A stretch of 64,000 bases of DNA from Chryseobacterium sp. 7 (GCF_003663845.1 NZ_RCCA01000001.1:2046001-2110000), one strand, 5' to 3'; positions 18,746 to 27,082 are shown, counted from the first letter of the stretch. The notes: generated by a model not told the origin, from the sequence alone. Numbers and translations are program-made.

Positions 18746-19029
18746 GAAATAAACTAGCGTGTTTGATTTTAAGGCTGCAAAGATGAATATTTATTTTTGA
18801 ATTAAGTATTAAATCTTCAATGAGTGATTTCATATAGGGTGTAAATCATGCGCTGGTACTCATTTCTTTGACTGTATTAAATTACTTCATACCTTTAATT
18901 TACAATTTGTTAAAGATAAAATATGAAGTAAAAAGAGATCTTTTTAACCATAAAAATAATTATGCTGTTCTTATGAAAAATAGAACTGAAATCCTTTAAC
19001 AAAAGGCTTTGCTGAATGATTTTCATTTG

Positions 19030-19063
19030 TTTGATTGTTTTTGTATCATTTTTAGTAATTTTG
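19030..19063 (+). promoter_or_regulatory. Promoter candidate for alkB
   Basis: TTTG at 19030-19033, a 22-base gap and TAATTTTG at 19056-19063 (exact TAnnTTTG). The rest of the 384-base divergent gap 18746-19129 shows nothing else I can name. Confidence 0.4.
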
Positions 19064-19129
19064 TGGATATTATTTGTATCAAATCTGTTTCTTTAAATAA
19101 TACTTTCTGTTACCCAAAAAATTAAAAAT

Positions 19130-19741
19130 ATGACCCAGCTCAGTTTGTTCGATTCAGAAGAATTATATGAATTTCCAAAAGACCTTCTGGAATACAAAGA
19201 ACATTTCCTGAGCCTGGAAGAAGCAGATCATCTTAAGAGCCGTTTGCTTGAAACTGCTCCCTGGAAACAGCGTACCCAAAAAATGTATGATAAAATGGTG
19301 TTGACGCCGCGTTTAACGGCTTGGTATGGAGATCCGAAAACGGATTATCCGTTGGGAAATGGTGAGGTGGAGAATAATCTATGGACTCCTGAGCTGTTTT
19401 CTTTAAAACAGAAAATAGAAGAAACATTCGGGTATCGTTTCAATTCCGTATTGCTTAATCTTTACAGGGATCATAATGATTCTGTTGCCTGGCACCGGGA
19501 TAAAGAAAGCAGATATGGAAACCGTCCGGTAATTGCATCCATCAGTTTAGGACAGACCAGAAGTTTTGATTTCCGCAAAAAAGATCATCACCAGAGCAAA
19601 TACAGCCTGCCTCTTCCTCATGGTTCATTATTGATTATGAAAGGAGATCTGCAGGAAAACTGGGAACACCGGATTGCTAAATCTGTAACGTCTATGAAGG
19701 AACGTATTAATCTTACATTCCGGTTGGTTCAGGGAGGGTAA
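19130..19741 (+). CDS. alkB: AlkB-type 2-oxoglutarate/Fe(II) dioxygenase
   Basis: Oxidative demethylation of alkylated bases (1-methyladenine, 3-methylcytosine type lesions), cytosolic. Of 203 residues, the iron ligands are His122 and Asp124 in WHRDKE and His180 in WEHRIAKS. The 2-oxoglutarate-binding RINLTFR motif sits near 193-199, with SISLGQTRSFDFRKK between. The length and order resemble the ALKBH2/3-like branch common in Bacteroidota rather than E. coli AlkB. It stands alone, and no ada or other repair genes are adjacent. Confidence 0.92.
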   Translation: MTQLSLFDSEELYEFPKDLLEYKEHFLSLEEADHLKSRLLETAPWKQRTQKMYDKMVLTPRLTAWYGDPKTDYPLGNGEVENNLWTPELFSLKQKIEETFGYRFNSVLLNLYRDHNDSVAWHRDKESRYGNRPVIASISLGQTRSFDFRKKDHHQSKYSLPLPHGSLLIMKGDLQENWEHRIAKSVTSMKERINLTFRLVQGG

Positions 19742-19839
19742 ATATGCATTCTTAGCAGATAGGTTTTGAGACGTTCTATTTCAAAATAAAAAGCCGATGT
19801 ATTTTCTTTTTCCATAAAAAAGCTGCACCTTTGCCCCAA

Positions 19840-19927
19840 CAATGGGGTGCTACAGATAACAGTGGCTGAGATGATACCCAGGAATGTACTTCCACACCTG
19901 ATCCGGATAATGCCGGCGTAGGGATTG
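19840..19927 (+). promoter_or_regulatory. TPP riboswitch (thi-box)
   Basis: Thiamine pyrophosphate aptamer. Conserved blocks are in the right order: GGGGTGC (19844-19850), GGCTGAGATGATACCC (19864-19879), ACCTGATCCGGATAATGC (19896-19913) and GGCGTAGGGA (19915-19924). The closing stem is CAAT/ATTG (19840-19843 with 19924-19927). It ends 39 bases before the transporter ATG. No strong terminator lies between, so control is probably at translation initiation. Confidence 0.96.
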
Positions 19928-19966
19928 CTTACTGATCATCTCATCATTTGATTTCTAATAATTAAT

Positions 19967-20563
19967 ATGATGCAGGACATTTTAAAACAAATTACCTTAC
20001 CGGAATGGTTCGGAGTCTTATTTTCAGTCATTCAGGTTTTGCTGGCTCGTAAAAACAATGTCAACAATTATCTTTTCGGAATTGCAGGGATTCTGCTAAC
20101 GTTGTACGTGATGCTTACCTCAAAGCTTTACGCTGAGTTTACCTTAAATCTTTATTATCTGATCATGAGTATCTATGGATGGATGTATTGGAAATTCGGG
20201 AAGCAAAAATCCGAAATGGAAATTTCTTTTACTACCACCACAGAAAAATGGATTTCCGGAGGAATTGTTCTGGGAACTTTTATCTTATTCTGGTCATTTC
20301 TTACACATTTTACAGATTCGGATGTTCCGGTCTGGGATTCTCTGGTAAGTGCTTTTGCATGGGCAGGAATGTGGCTGATGGCGAGAAGGAAAATTGAAAA
20401 CTGGGTGATACTGAATGTCAGTAATATTATTTCTATTCCTTTAATGATTCATAAAGAATTATATCTCTATGCTGTTTTAACGTCATTTTTATTTTTAGTG
20501 GCTATTTCCGGATATATAGAATGGCAGAAAATTATTAAATCCAAAGCCAATGCTCAGTACTAA
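19967..20563 (+). CDS. pnuT: PnuC-family vitamin transporter, probably thiamine-specific (PnuT)
   Basis: A 198-residue inner-membrane facilitator with about seven hydrophobic segments. The family signature regions are near LEWFGVLFSVIQVLLARKNNVNNYLFGIAG-like residues 11-40 and NLYYLIMSIYGWMYWKFG at 60-77. PnuC proteins move nicotinamide riboside, while the PnuT subgroup moves thiamine. The TPP riboswitch directly upstream is the reason for preferring thiamine. The tail overlaps the following flavoprotein gene by 14 bases. An annotation based on homology alone would say nicotinamide riboside transporter PnuC. Confidence 0.85.
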   Translation: MMQDILKQITLPEWFGVLFSVIQVLLARKNNVNNYLFGIAGILLTLYVMLTSKLYAEFTLNLYYLIMSIYGWMYWKFGKQKSEMEISFTTTTEKWISGGIVLGTFILFWSFLTHFTDSDVPVWDSLVSAFAWAGMWLMARRKIENWVILNVSNIISIPLMIHKELYLYAVLTSFLFLVAISGYIEWQKIIKSKANAQY

Positions 20564-21581
20564 AGACATCAGACAACAACTTCACGGAACTGCTGTCATT
20601 TCTGATGAGGTAATACAACATATTCATGAAGAAAGATTGCTTACAATTTGGGTTCCCAAAAAATACGGAGGATTAGGCTATCGTTTTGAAGACGGATTGA
20701 AAGCATTATTTGGCTGGGCTGAAACCGATGGCAGTTTTGGCTGGATGCTGACGCTTTGCGCCGGAGCCAATTATTTTTCCAGAAACATCAAGCCGGAGAT
20801 TGCTCAATCACTCTTCTCCCAGTCTAAAACCTGTTTTGGAGGAAGCGGAATGATTGGCGGAACGGCAGAAAAGCAAGATAATAATACCTATCTGATTAAT
20901 GGTTCATGGAATTTTGCAACAGGAGCGCCACATTTGACGCATTTTACACTGAATGCCGGAATTACAGAAAACGGACAACCGATAATTGATCACAACGGGA
21001 ATGAAATTATTCACTCATTCATCGTTCCGAAAGAGCATGCTGAAATTATCCCCAATTGGAAATCTATGGGAATGAAAGCCAGCGGCACCTATTCATTTAC
21101 GATTAAAGATGTTATTGTAAATGAAGATTACAGCTTTGTTTACGATACGTTTTACACGAATGATATTCTGGACAGTATTCCGTTCCGGGTTTTTGCGGAT
21201 CTGACGCTTTTGGTCAATTACCTTGGAATGGCTTCTCATTTTATTGAAGAAGCGGAAATTATTCGTCCCGAGATCAACTTCAAAAATTTTGCGGCGTCTG
21301 TTGAAAAACATTTGGAAAAGGTTTTAATTATTGCCAGGGAAGTGGAAAATATCTTGAGTGAAAATAAAGAGATTTCGGAGGATCAGCAGAATGAAATTCA
21401 CCAATATGGAGTAGGGCTGGTGGAAAAATTATCCCATCAAATCTTAACGGTCTATACACACCTTGGAATACGGGCAACGGATAAAAATTCTGCTGTATAT
21501 CAGGTTTTCTGTGACTATTTTACAGCAGCTATGCATTCCAATTTCAGACCTTCTGCTGATGATTTGAACTTTTCTTTCTGA
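20550..21581 (+). CDS. Acyl-CoA dehydrogenase-like flavoprotein in the TPP riboswitch operon
   Basis: A 343-residue member of the acyl-CoA dehydrogenase fold: helical N-terminus (VPKKYGGLGYRFEDGLKALFGWAETDGSFGWMLTL), central beta domain (GSGMIGGTAEKQDNNTYLINGSWNFATGAPHLTHF, then WKSMGMKASGTYSFTIKDVIV), and a helical C-terminus. The segment order and the W-x-F-x-T/S-G-x-x-x motif resemble the FMN/FAD monooxygenase branch (HsaA/DszC-like), and no catalytic glutamate of true dehydrogenases is evident. The start overlaps the transporter by 14 bases, so both are under the TPP riboswitch. A role in salvage or modification of a thiamine-related compound is inferred from context only. Confidence 0.75.
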   Translation: MLSTKDIRQQLHGTAVISDEVIQHIHEERLLTIWVPKKYGGLGYRFEDGLKALFGWAETDGSFGWMLTLCAGANYFSRNIKPEIAQSLFSQSKTCFGGSGMIGGTAEKQDNNTYLINGSWNFATGAPHLTHFTLNAGITENGQPIIDHNGNEIIHSFIVPKEHAEIIPNWKSMGMKASGTYSFTIKDVIVNEDYSFVYDTFYTNDILDSIPFRVFADLTLLVNYLGMASHFIEEAEIIRPEINFKNFAASVEKHLEKVLIIAREVENILSENKEISEDQQNEIHQYGVGLVEKLSHQILTVYTHLGIRATDKNSAVYQVFCDYFTAAMHSNFRPSADDLNFSF

Positions 21582-21673
21582 ATGAAATATGACTATATAA
21601 AAATTAGAAATACCAATTTGAATAGGTAAAAGCTTTATAATTAAATAAAACTACCACGAAGCAATTCATTGTA

Positions 21674-22336
21674 TTATTGTTTAATTTCACATTTTGGAAG
21701 TTTTTTTTTCAACTTTTCTAAATATATTGTATCAATATAATTTCCTCTCAGATCTAATTGTTTTAGAGAAGTCAGATTAGAAAAGCTGTCGGGAAGATAT
21801 TTCAATTTATTGTTTTTTAATTCGAGTCTGTATAATTGGTTTAATTTGCCAATCGTTTCAGGCAGCGAGCTGAGGTGATTATCATTCAGGAGGAGTACTT
21901 CAAGGCTTTTTAAATTTCCCAGTTCTTTCGGAAGTGATTCCAATTCACAATGATTGGCCGCAAAACTTTCTAAGCTGATACATTCAGTAAGTTCGTGAGG
22001 AATATGTTTTATAGGATTGTTATTAATGGTAAGTATTTCAAGCTTCTTTAAAAGGCCTATGGATGTTGGTATTTCGGAGATCCTATTGTGATTAAAATAA
22101 ACCTCTAATAATTTTCCAAAATTTCTGAAAATATCCGCAGACAGATGCTCAATCTTGTTATAACCAATTTCCAGGCAGGTAATGTTGGTATACTCAATAA
22201 TATCTTCAGGCAGGCTAACTGCATTGCCACGCCAGTTTTCATCATTGCCTAATTCAAACGAAAGTATTTTTTTATAATCTGTACTCATGGCTGTCTGATC
22301 AAATTTATTAACCCCGTTATCTATCTTTTTAGCCAT
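21674..22336 (-). CDS. Leucine-rich repeat protein
   Basis: A 220-residue protein with about six consecutive 23-residue leucine-rich repeats (units such as LEVLLLNDNHLSSLPETIGKLNQLYR) covering residues 45-210. There is no signal peptide or membrane span, so it is probably cytosolic and a protein-interaction module. The frame overlaps the end of the upstream GNAT gene by 16 bases when started at 22336. An in-frame ATG at 22288 would remove the overlap and loses only 16 non-repeat residues, so the start is uncertain. Function unknown; likely co-transcribed with the acetyltransferase. Confidence 0.85.
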   Translation of the reverse strand: MAKKIDNGVNKFDQTAMSTDYKKILSFELGNDENWRGNAVSLPEDIIEYTNITCLEIGYNKIEHLSADIFRNFGKLLEVYFNHNRISEIPTSIGLLKKLEILTINNNPIKHIPHELTECISLESFAANHCELESLPKELGNLKSLEVLLLNDNHLSSLPETIGKLNQLYRLELKNNKLKYLPDSFSNLTSLKQLDLRGNYIDTIYLEKLKKKLPKCEIKQ

Positions 22337-22857
22337 TCTTCACGGAGAACAGCGTAGATAACATCATCTACCCAGTTGTTTTTCCAGAACAGACTTTTTA
22401 CGAAATGTCCTTCTTTACGTAGACCAATTCTTTCCATAAGCTGAATGGAAGCTGTGTTATCAGGATCTACGGAAGCTGTAATTCTGTGTTTGTGTAAATC
22501 ATTAAAAAGGTAATCAATAATCCTTTTTATAGCCTCAGAAGCATAACCTTTTCCCTGAAAAGAGGTATTTAATGTAATTCCGAACTCTGCCTGTACGTTT
22601 TCGTCTCCAATAAAATGAACTCCAATATCTCCAATGACTTCTTTTGATTCTTTATCAGTAATTAACAGCTGATACCAGCTTTCAGGTTGATTGAACTCTT
22701 TATTGTTTCTTTGAATAAAACTTTCTACATCTTCCAGTGTTTCAGGAATCCAGCCTTGAAATTTATTGGCTTCTGCATCTGAACGGTAATTGAAAATATC
22801 CTGTTTGTCATCAAGAGTAATATCCCGAAGAAGAAGTCTTTCTGTATAGAGTTGCAT
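22321..22857 (-). CDS. GNAT acetyltransferase, RimJ/RimL type
   Basis: A 178-residue N-acetyltransferase. Its start (TERLLLRDITLDDKQDIFNYRSDAEANKF) is the standard opening of the RimJ/RimL (Acetyltransf_3) branch, with EFGITLNTSFQGKGYASEAIKRIIDYLF (about 90-118) as the acetyl-CoA binding loop and ITASVDPDNTASIQLMERIGLRKEGHF as motif B. Members acetylate protein N-termini or small amines. A promoter match lies 21 bases upstream and the LRR gene follows with an overlap. Confidence 0.9.
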   Translation of the reverse strand: MQLYTERLLLRDITLDDKQDIFNYRSDAEANKFQGWIPETLEDVESFIQRNNKEFNQPESWYQLLITDKESKEVIGDIGVHFIGDENVQAEFGITLNTSFQGKGYASEAIKRIIDYLFNDLHKHRITASVDPDNTASIQLMERIGLRKEGHFVKSLFWKNNWVDDVIYAVLREEWLKR

Positions 22858-22877
22858 GATTGTCTTATTATTTCACG

Positions 22878-22908
22878 CAAAAATAAGATTAATTGGGAAG
22901 TTTTTCAA
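22878..22908 (-). promoter_or_regulatory. Promoter of the GNAT-LRR unit
   Basis: On the minus strand, TTG (22906-22908), a 20-base spacer and TATTTTTG (22878-22885) match the Bacteroidetes consensus and lie directly before the ATG at 22857. Confidence 0.6.
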
Positions 22909-23021
22909 TGAGGAATGGGGGCTTTTATTAATTTCAAGAAATAAAAAACTCCTATAATCATCAAGAATTATAGGAGTTATAATGTTTTAATGTATTTTGA
23001 ATATATTTTCAGCTACATCTG

Positions 23022-23095
23022 TGGAGAATACGGGATTCGAACCCGTGACCTTTTGACTGCCAGTCAAACGCGCTAGCCAACTGCGCCAATCCCCC
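23022..23095 (-). tRNA. tRNA-Ala, anticodon GGC
   Basis: Folds into a full cloverleaf of 74 bases: acceptor GGGGGAT/ATTCTCC, D stem GCGC/GCGC, anticodon stem TTTGA/TCAAA with loop CTGGCAG (anticodon GGC after U33), variable AGGTC, and T arm ACGGG-TTCGAAT-CCCGT. The discriminator base is A. The third acceptor pair is G-U (G3:U70), the identity element read by alanyl-tRNA synthetase, which supports Ala. CCA is not encoded. Confidence 0.95.
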
Positions 23096-23366
23096 GTCTT
23101 TATTCTAAAAGCGCTACAAAAGTAAGTATTTAAATGGTATTTGCAAATGTTTTGTAGATTATTTCTCAAAATTGACTGTCATTTTTTTCAACCTTGGTTT
23201 CTAATTCAATCTTTTGGAGATAAATTGATAAGCTAACCTAGATTCTCTGGAGTATTATATATTGAATTATTCCCATTTATATAAAAAGATTTTAATTGTG
23301 CAATAATTATAGTTACGGATTTCCGTAAAGTATCGTATTAAGAATATTTCATTTTTGTAAAAAAGA

Positions 23367-23429
23367 ATGAAAAAAATCTTATACCTAGTATTACTAATGT
23401 CATGTTCGAATAAAGACAATCATGAATAA
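23367..23429 (+). pseudogene. Lipoprotein signal-peptide stub
   Basis: A 20-codon frame reading MKKILYLVLLMSCSNKDNHE, which is a perfect lipoprotein signal (hydrophobic core, LLMSC lipobox, Ser-Asn-Lys start of mature part) and then stops. It lies in a 480-base AT-rich gap that otherwise shows no gene. It is either the remnant of a lost lipoprotein gene or a very short lipopeptide. Confidence 0.4.
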
Positions 23430-23581
23430 TATAGGTAAGTAAAGCATTTAGTAGACTTATATTAAACATAAGAATCTTTCTATAAGTTTTAATTTTTTTC
23501 TCAAAATAAAACCAGATAATCATTTAACTCGTATATACTGTTAAAGACCTTTTATCATAAAAACTAATGCAACTATACAGA

Positions 23582-24373
23582 ATGAAAACAGTGAATTTTA
23601 TGGTTCCTTTTCTACTGGCCGGCTTTTCAATGATTAAAGCCCAAATCGGAATCGGAACTTCTTCTCCTAATGCCAATGCCATGCTGGATGTAATCAGTAC
23701 AAATAAAGGTGTTTTATTTCCAAGAGTTGCTCTTATTTCTACCAACAGCGCATCTCCACTTTCTGCCCATGTTGCCGGAATGACGGTTTACAATACAGCG
23801 ACTAATACTTCTGTGGCTTCTAATCCTGTATATCCGGGTCCTTATTATAATGACGGCACTCAGTGGTTAAGAAAATCTACATGGAATGACGTCAGAACAA
23901 TTACGGGGGGAAGTATCAATGACCCTATTTCGCTCATCACTGCAGATGCTGTAGCAGAAACGGCATTGAGTACAGTTTTGAGTACTATTTCTTTTACTTT
24001 AGACAGACCTTCAACGGTAGAATTCAGTGCGAATGTCTCTACCCGATATACTGCTTCCGGAAGCAATACGACTCCATTATCAGATGGATCCGTAAAATTA
24101 TGTACGATTAATTTTCAGTTTACCACAGCTCCGGCAGGAGTATCTACAACAGCTTTTTTTGGGGATCATTCAACCTCTTATACCAATTTACTTTCGAATG
24201 CGGGAACAACAATTGGAGATGTTTATCTGAATCCATATGCAGTAGTTACCTTACCTGTAGGCAGCTATGTTTTAAATTTACGAGGCTCTGTTTTAAGCGG
24301 GACAGCTTTCAGAATAGGATATGGGGGTGGTACCCGTGATTTGATTATGATCAAAGCAACTCCATTACAGTAA
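23582..24373 (+). CDS. Secreted tandem paralogue 1, unknown function
   Basis: 263 residues. Signal peptide MKTVNFMVPFLLAGFSMIKA, then the block QIGIGTSSPNANAMLDVIS and GVLFPRVALISTNSASPLSAHVAGMTVYNTAT, a layout common at the N-terminus of secreted Bacteroidota fibre-like proteins. The rest (about 110-263) is Thr/Ser-rich beta sequence ending GTAFRIGYGGGTRDLIMIKATPLQ. No T9SS sorting tail and no enzyme motif. Start at 23582 rather than the ATG five codons upstream because the signal peptide begins there. A G6 tract (23905-23910) lies inside the gene where the third copy is frameshifted. First of three tandem copies. Confidence 0.8.
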   Translation: MKTVNFMVPFLLAGFSMIKAQIGIGTSSPNANAMLDVISTNKGVLFPRVALISTNSASPLSAHVAGMTVYNTATNTSVASNPVYPGPYYNDGTQWLRKSTWNDVRTITGGSINDPISLITADAVAETALSTVLSTISFTLDRPSTVEFSANVSTRYTASGSNTTPLSDGSVKLCTINFQFTTAPAGVSTTAFFGDHSTSYTNLLSNAGTTIGDVYLNPYAVVTLPVGSYVLNLRGSVLSGTAFRIGYGGGTRDLIMIKATPLQ

Positions 24374-24415
24374 TCAGAATACCTTTATATTTTAAGCACC
24401 TCTAAAAATCAAAAT

Positions 24416-25210
24416 ATGAAAAAAAACAAATATATTACTCTGATATTCATGGGTTTTTATTTAGTTACAAATGCACAGGTTGGGCTAGGAATTTCAAATC
24501 CAAATACCAATGCACAATTGGATATTACAAGTACTAATAAAGGTTTTTTACTACCCAGAGTTGCATTGATAGCCACTAATAACCCGGCACCGCTTACCAG
24601 CCATGTAGCTGGAATGACGGTGTACAATACAGCAACTAATACTTCTGTTGCAGCCAACCCGGTATATCCTGGTGAATATTATAATGATGGAACACAATGG
24701 CAGAGAAACTCAGCTTTAAATGATGTAAGAATGATAGCAGGAGGCACTATTGCTGATTTACTTTCACCTATTCCTGTCGATGTTTCGGCTGGGAGTACTG
24801 TCACTACAACTTTAACATCTTTTTCTTTTACTCTGGACAGACCTTCCAGTGTAGAGTTTGGAGGAAATATTTCGATGTCTTTTACAGCAAACGGAGATAG
24901 CAATACTCCGGTAGGTGATTCGTCTGTAAAATTAGTTACTGTAAATTTCCTGTTTACTTCTGCACCCAGCGGAATAGCTGTCAATACACCATTTGGAGAC
25001 AGTACAATGAATTATATGAATACCACAACGGCTAATATAACCACCATTACAGGTAATCTTTATACAGCGCCTCATGCAGTACTCCAATTGCCGGCGGGAA
25101 ATTATGTTGTCAATTTAAATGGATCAGCATCTGGAGCAGCAGCTTTTAGGGTTAATTATGGATCGGGTATTCGTGATCTTGCCCAGATTAAAGCCACACC
25201 AACAAGATAA
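24416..25210 (+). CDS. Secreted tandem paralogue 2, unknown function
   Basis: 264 residues, same architecture as its neighbours: signal peptide to about residue 20 (LVTNAQ), N-terminal block VGLGISNPNTNAQLDITSTN and FLLPRVALIATNNPAPLTSHV, then a Ser/Thr-rich beta region with SFTLDRPSSVEFGGNISMSF and the family end AAFRVNYGSGIRDLAQIKATPTR. Intact. The 42-base spacer from copy 1 and the shared direction suggest one transcript. Function unknown; probably a surface or extracellular structural or adhesive protein, inferred only from the secretion signal and beta-rich composition. Confidence 0.8.
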   Translation: MKKNKYITLIFMGFYLVTNAQVGLGISNPNTNAQLDITSTNKGFLLPRVALIATNNPAPLTSHVAGMTVYNTATNTSVAANPVYPGEYYNDGTQWQRNSALNDVRMIAGGTIADLLSPIPVDVSAGSTVTTTLTSFSFTLDRPSSVEFGGNISMSFTANGDSNTPVGDSSVKLVTVNFLFTSAPSGIAVNTPFGDSTMNYMNTTTANITTITGNLYTAPHAVLQLPAGNYVVNLNGSASGAAAFRVNYGSGIRDLAQIKATPTR

Positions 25211-25238
25211 AGAGTATACATTGATTAAAACAGGACTA

Positions 25239-26053
25239 ATGAAAAATTTATTATATACATTAATTATTTTTTTAGGGGTTTCATCCCCGGTAGTGGCACA
25301 GGTGGGAATAGGTCTAGCTTCACCCAACAGTAATGCAATGCTGGATATAAGCAGTACCAATAAAGGCTTGTTACTTCCCAGAGTAGCTCTTACCGCAACC
25401 AATAATCCTTCACCCCTTTCAGCCCATGTTGCCGGAATGACGGTATACAACACAGCAACAAATAATTCTGTAGCAGCAAATCCCGTTTATCCGGGAGAAT
25501 ACTATAATGACGGAAGCCAGTGGCAGAGAAAAACACCCTGGTCTGAAAAAACAATGACTTCAGGGGTACCATAGGCGGAGATGCACTTTCTGCTACAGTT
25601 TTAGATGTTCCGGCAGCTACCACCAGCGGATCGATATCCACTATTACTTTATCTACCATATCATTTACGCTCAATAAGACCTCTTTAGTAGAGTTTAATT
25701 CTAATATTTCTGCAGTTTTTACCAATTCAGGTATTTCCCAGGGATCTCCAGGAGCTGGAATAACGGATAATGTGGTAAAATTATGCACTCTATATTATTC
25801 ATTTACTACTGCACCTACGGGTATTCCTACTAATACTGTGTTTGGATTATCCTCACTTACTTATATTAATAGCTTCGCAACTTTTGCTGCAACAGGTAAT
25901 TTTTATCTTGTTCCCCGTTCTACTTTAACTTTACCTGCGGGAAACTATACCCTTACAGTAAACGGTGCCGGAGGAAGCGGAACAGCTTTTAGGCTAACGT
26001 TTGGCTCGGGTAACCGTGATGCTGTTAATATTAGGATAACACCAATCAAATAG
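25239..26053 (+). pseudogene. Secreted tandem paralogue 3, disrupted by a one-base frameshift
   Basis: The first part (25239-25574, signal peptide MKNLLYTLIIFLGVSSPVVA then VGIGLASPNSNAMLDISS) runs to a TAG at 25572. The second part continues in another frame (GTIGGDALSATVLDVP through the family C-terminus GTAFRLTFGSGNRDAVNIRITPIK, stop at 26053). Adding one G to the GGGG tract at 25563-25566 restores SGGTIGG, matching AGGTI and TGGSI of copies 2 and 1. So it is a one-base deletion in a G run: pseudogene, phase-variable gene in the OFF state, or sequencing error. Confidence 0.85.
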
Positions 26054-26120
26054 ATGGTTGTAAACTCTACAAATCTAAATTTTGTAGAATTTTTTATTGT
26101 CATTATTGTTTTTTTAAATC

Positions 26121-26150
26121 TTGGAATCCCATCAGAATAAGTTAGCTTTG
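26121..26150 (+). promoter_or_regulatory. Promoter of the arr gene
   Basis: TTG (26121-26123), a 19-base spacer and TAGCTTTG (26143-26150) match the Bacteroidetes consensus exactly. It ends 14 bases before the ATG. Confidence 0.7.
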
Positions 26151-26164
26151 AGAAAAAATAAAAC

Positions 26165-26908
26165 ATGGAATTTTCCCCTTTTAATCCTGTGGTCAAGCTT
26201 TGCCTTCAAGGGATGAGTTTTGAAGATAAAGGAATACCTGAAGATGCGGTTCAATTATTTTTACAAGCATGGGAAGAAGCTTCGGATGATCATGAAAAGT
26301 TTCTGGCATCATATTATATAGCACGTCATCAGAAATTGGCAGTTGACCGTTTAAAATGGCTTGAAACTTCTTTAGAATTTGCCTTAAAAATAAATAATGA
26401 CACGGTTAAAAGTGCGCTGCCTTCTCTTTACCTGAATATCTCTAAATGTTACGAAGAGTTAGGAGATACGGAAAAATCAAAAGAGAATGCCGAATTATCG
26501 GTGTTACTTAAAAATCAGCCGTCTGATAAAGGCCCTTTTTATCATGGAACAAAAGCAGATTTACAAATTGGAGATCTGCTGACAGCAGGCGGAAATTCTA
26601 ATTATCAATCAGAATTAAAAATGAATCACATTTATTTCACAGCTTTGACCAATGGAGCAGGACTTGCTGCTGCACTGGCAAAAGGAAATGGAGTAGAGCG
26701 TGTATATGTTGTGGAGCCAACAGGAAATTTTGAAAATGATCCCAATGTAACCGATAAGAAATTCCCGGGAAATCCTACCCGTTCTTACCGCTCCGAAATG
26801 CCTTTGAAAATCATCGGCGAAATTACAGAATGGACCAGGCCAAGTGCTGAAGACCTTCAAAGATTCCGCGAAAAATTAGAGAATAGTAAAGGAGAAATCA
26901 TTAATTAG
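26165..26908 (+). CDS. arr: Rifampin ADP-ribosyltransferase (Arr) with N-terminal helical extension
   Basis: Inactivates rifamycins by transferring ADP-ribose from NAD. The Arr domain occupies residues 123-247: GPFYHGTKADLQIGDLL (His127), NHIYFTALTNGAGLAAALA, RVYVVEPTG, and the hallmark NDPNVTDKKFPGNPTRSYRS. Arr proteins are usually about 140 residues, and here 122 extra residues precede the domain. They read as helical TPR-like sequence (EDAVQLFLQAWEEA, LYLNISKCYEELGDTEKSKENAELSVLL). A perfect promoter precedes the gene and a hairpin terminator follows. Rifampin resistance is expected from the family but not proven for this fused form. Confidence 0.92.
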   Translation: MEFSPFNPVVKLCLQGMSFEDKGIPEDAVQLFLQAWEEASDDHEKFLASYYIARHQKLAVDRLKWLETSLEFALKINNDTVKSALPSLYLNISKCYEELGDTEKSKENAELSVLLKNQPSDKGPFYHGTKADLQIGDLLTAGGNSNYQSELKMNHIYFTALTNGAGLAAALAKGNGVERVYVVEPTGNFENDPNVTDKKFPGNPTRSYRSEMPLKIIGEITEWTRPSAEDLQRFREKLENSKGEIIN

Positions 26909-26998
26909 TTTTAAAATGATAATGAAAATATCTGTTTATGACTATACTCATAAAGTGCCGGATAAATGTTTTCATAGATTTGAAACAAGTTTTTCATT

Positions 26999-27050
26999 TA
27001 TCCAATAGTCTTGGTCTCTCGGTTGGACACTTTCTATTGGATATTTTTTT
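26999..27050 (+). terminator. Terminator after arr
   Basis: TATCCAATAG (26999-27008) and CTATTGGATA (27034-27043) enclose a 25-base loop, followed by a run of seven Ts. Repeated CCAA/TTGG units in the loop permit an alternative inner fold. Confidence 0.65.
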
Positions 27051-27074
27051 ATTTCTCTATTTAAGTAATATTGC

Positions 27075-27082
27075 TATATTTG
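27075..27082 (+). promoter_or_regulatory. -7 element before the bacteriocin-like peptide
   Basis: TATATTTG matches TAnnTTTG exactly, 24 bases before the peptide ATG. No clear -33 element. Confidence 0.4.

Noticed and set aside
23022..23095. Reading the tRNA as Cys (GCA) or Gly (GCC)
   Set aside because: Folding places the loop as CTGGCAG, so the anticodon after U33 is GGC; the G3:U70 pair supports Ala.
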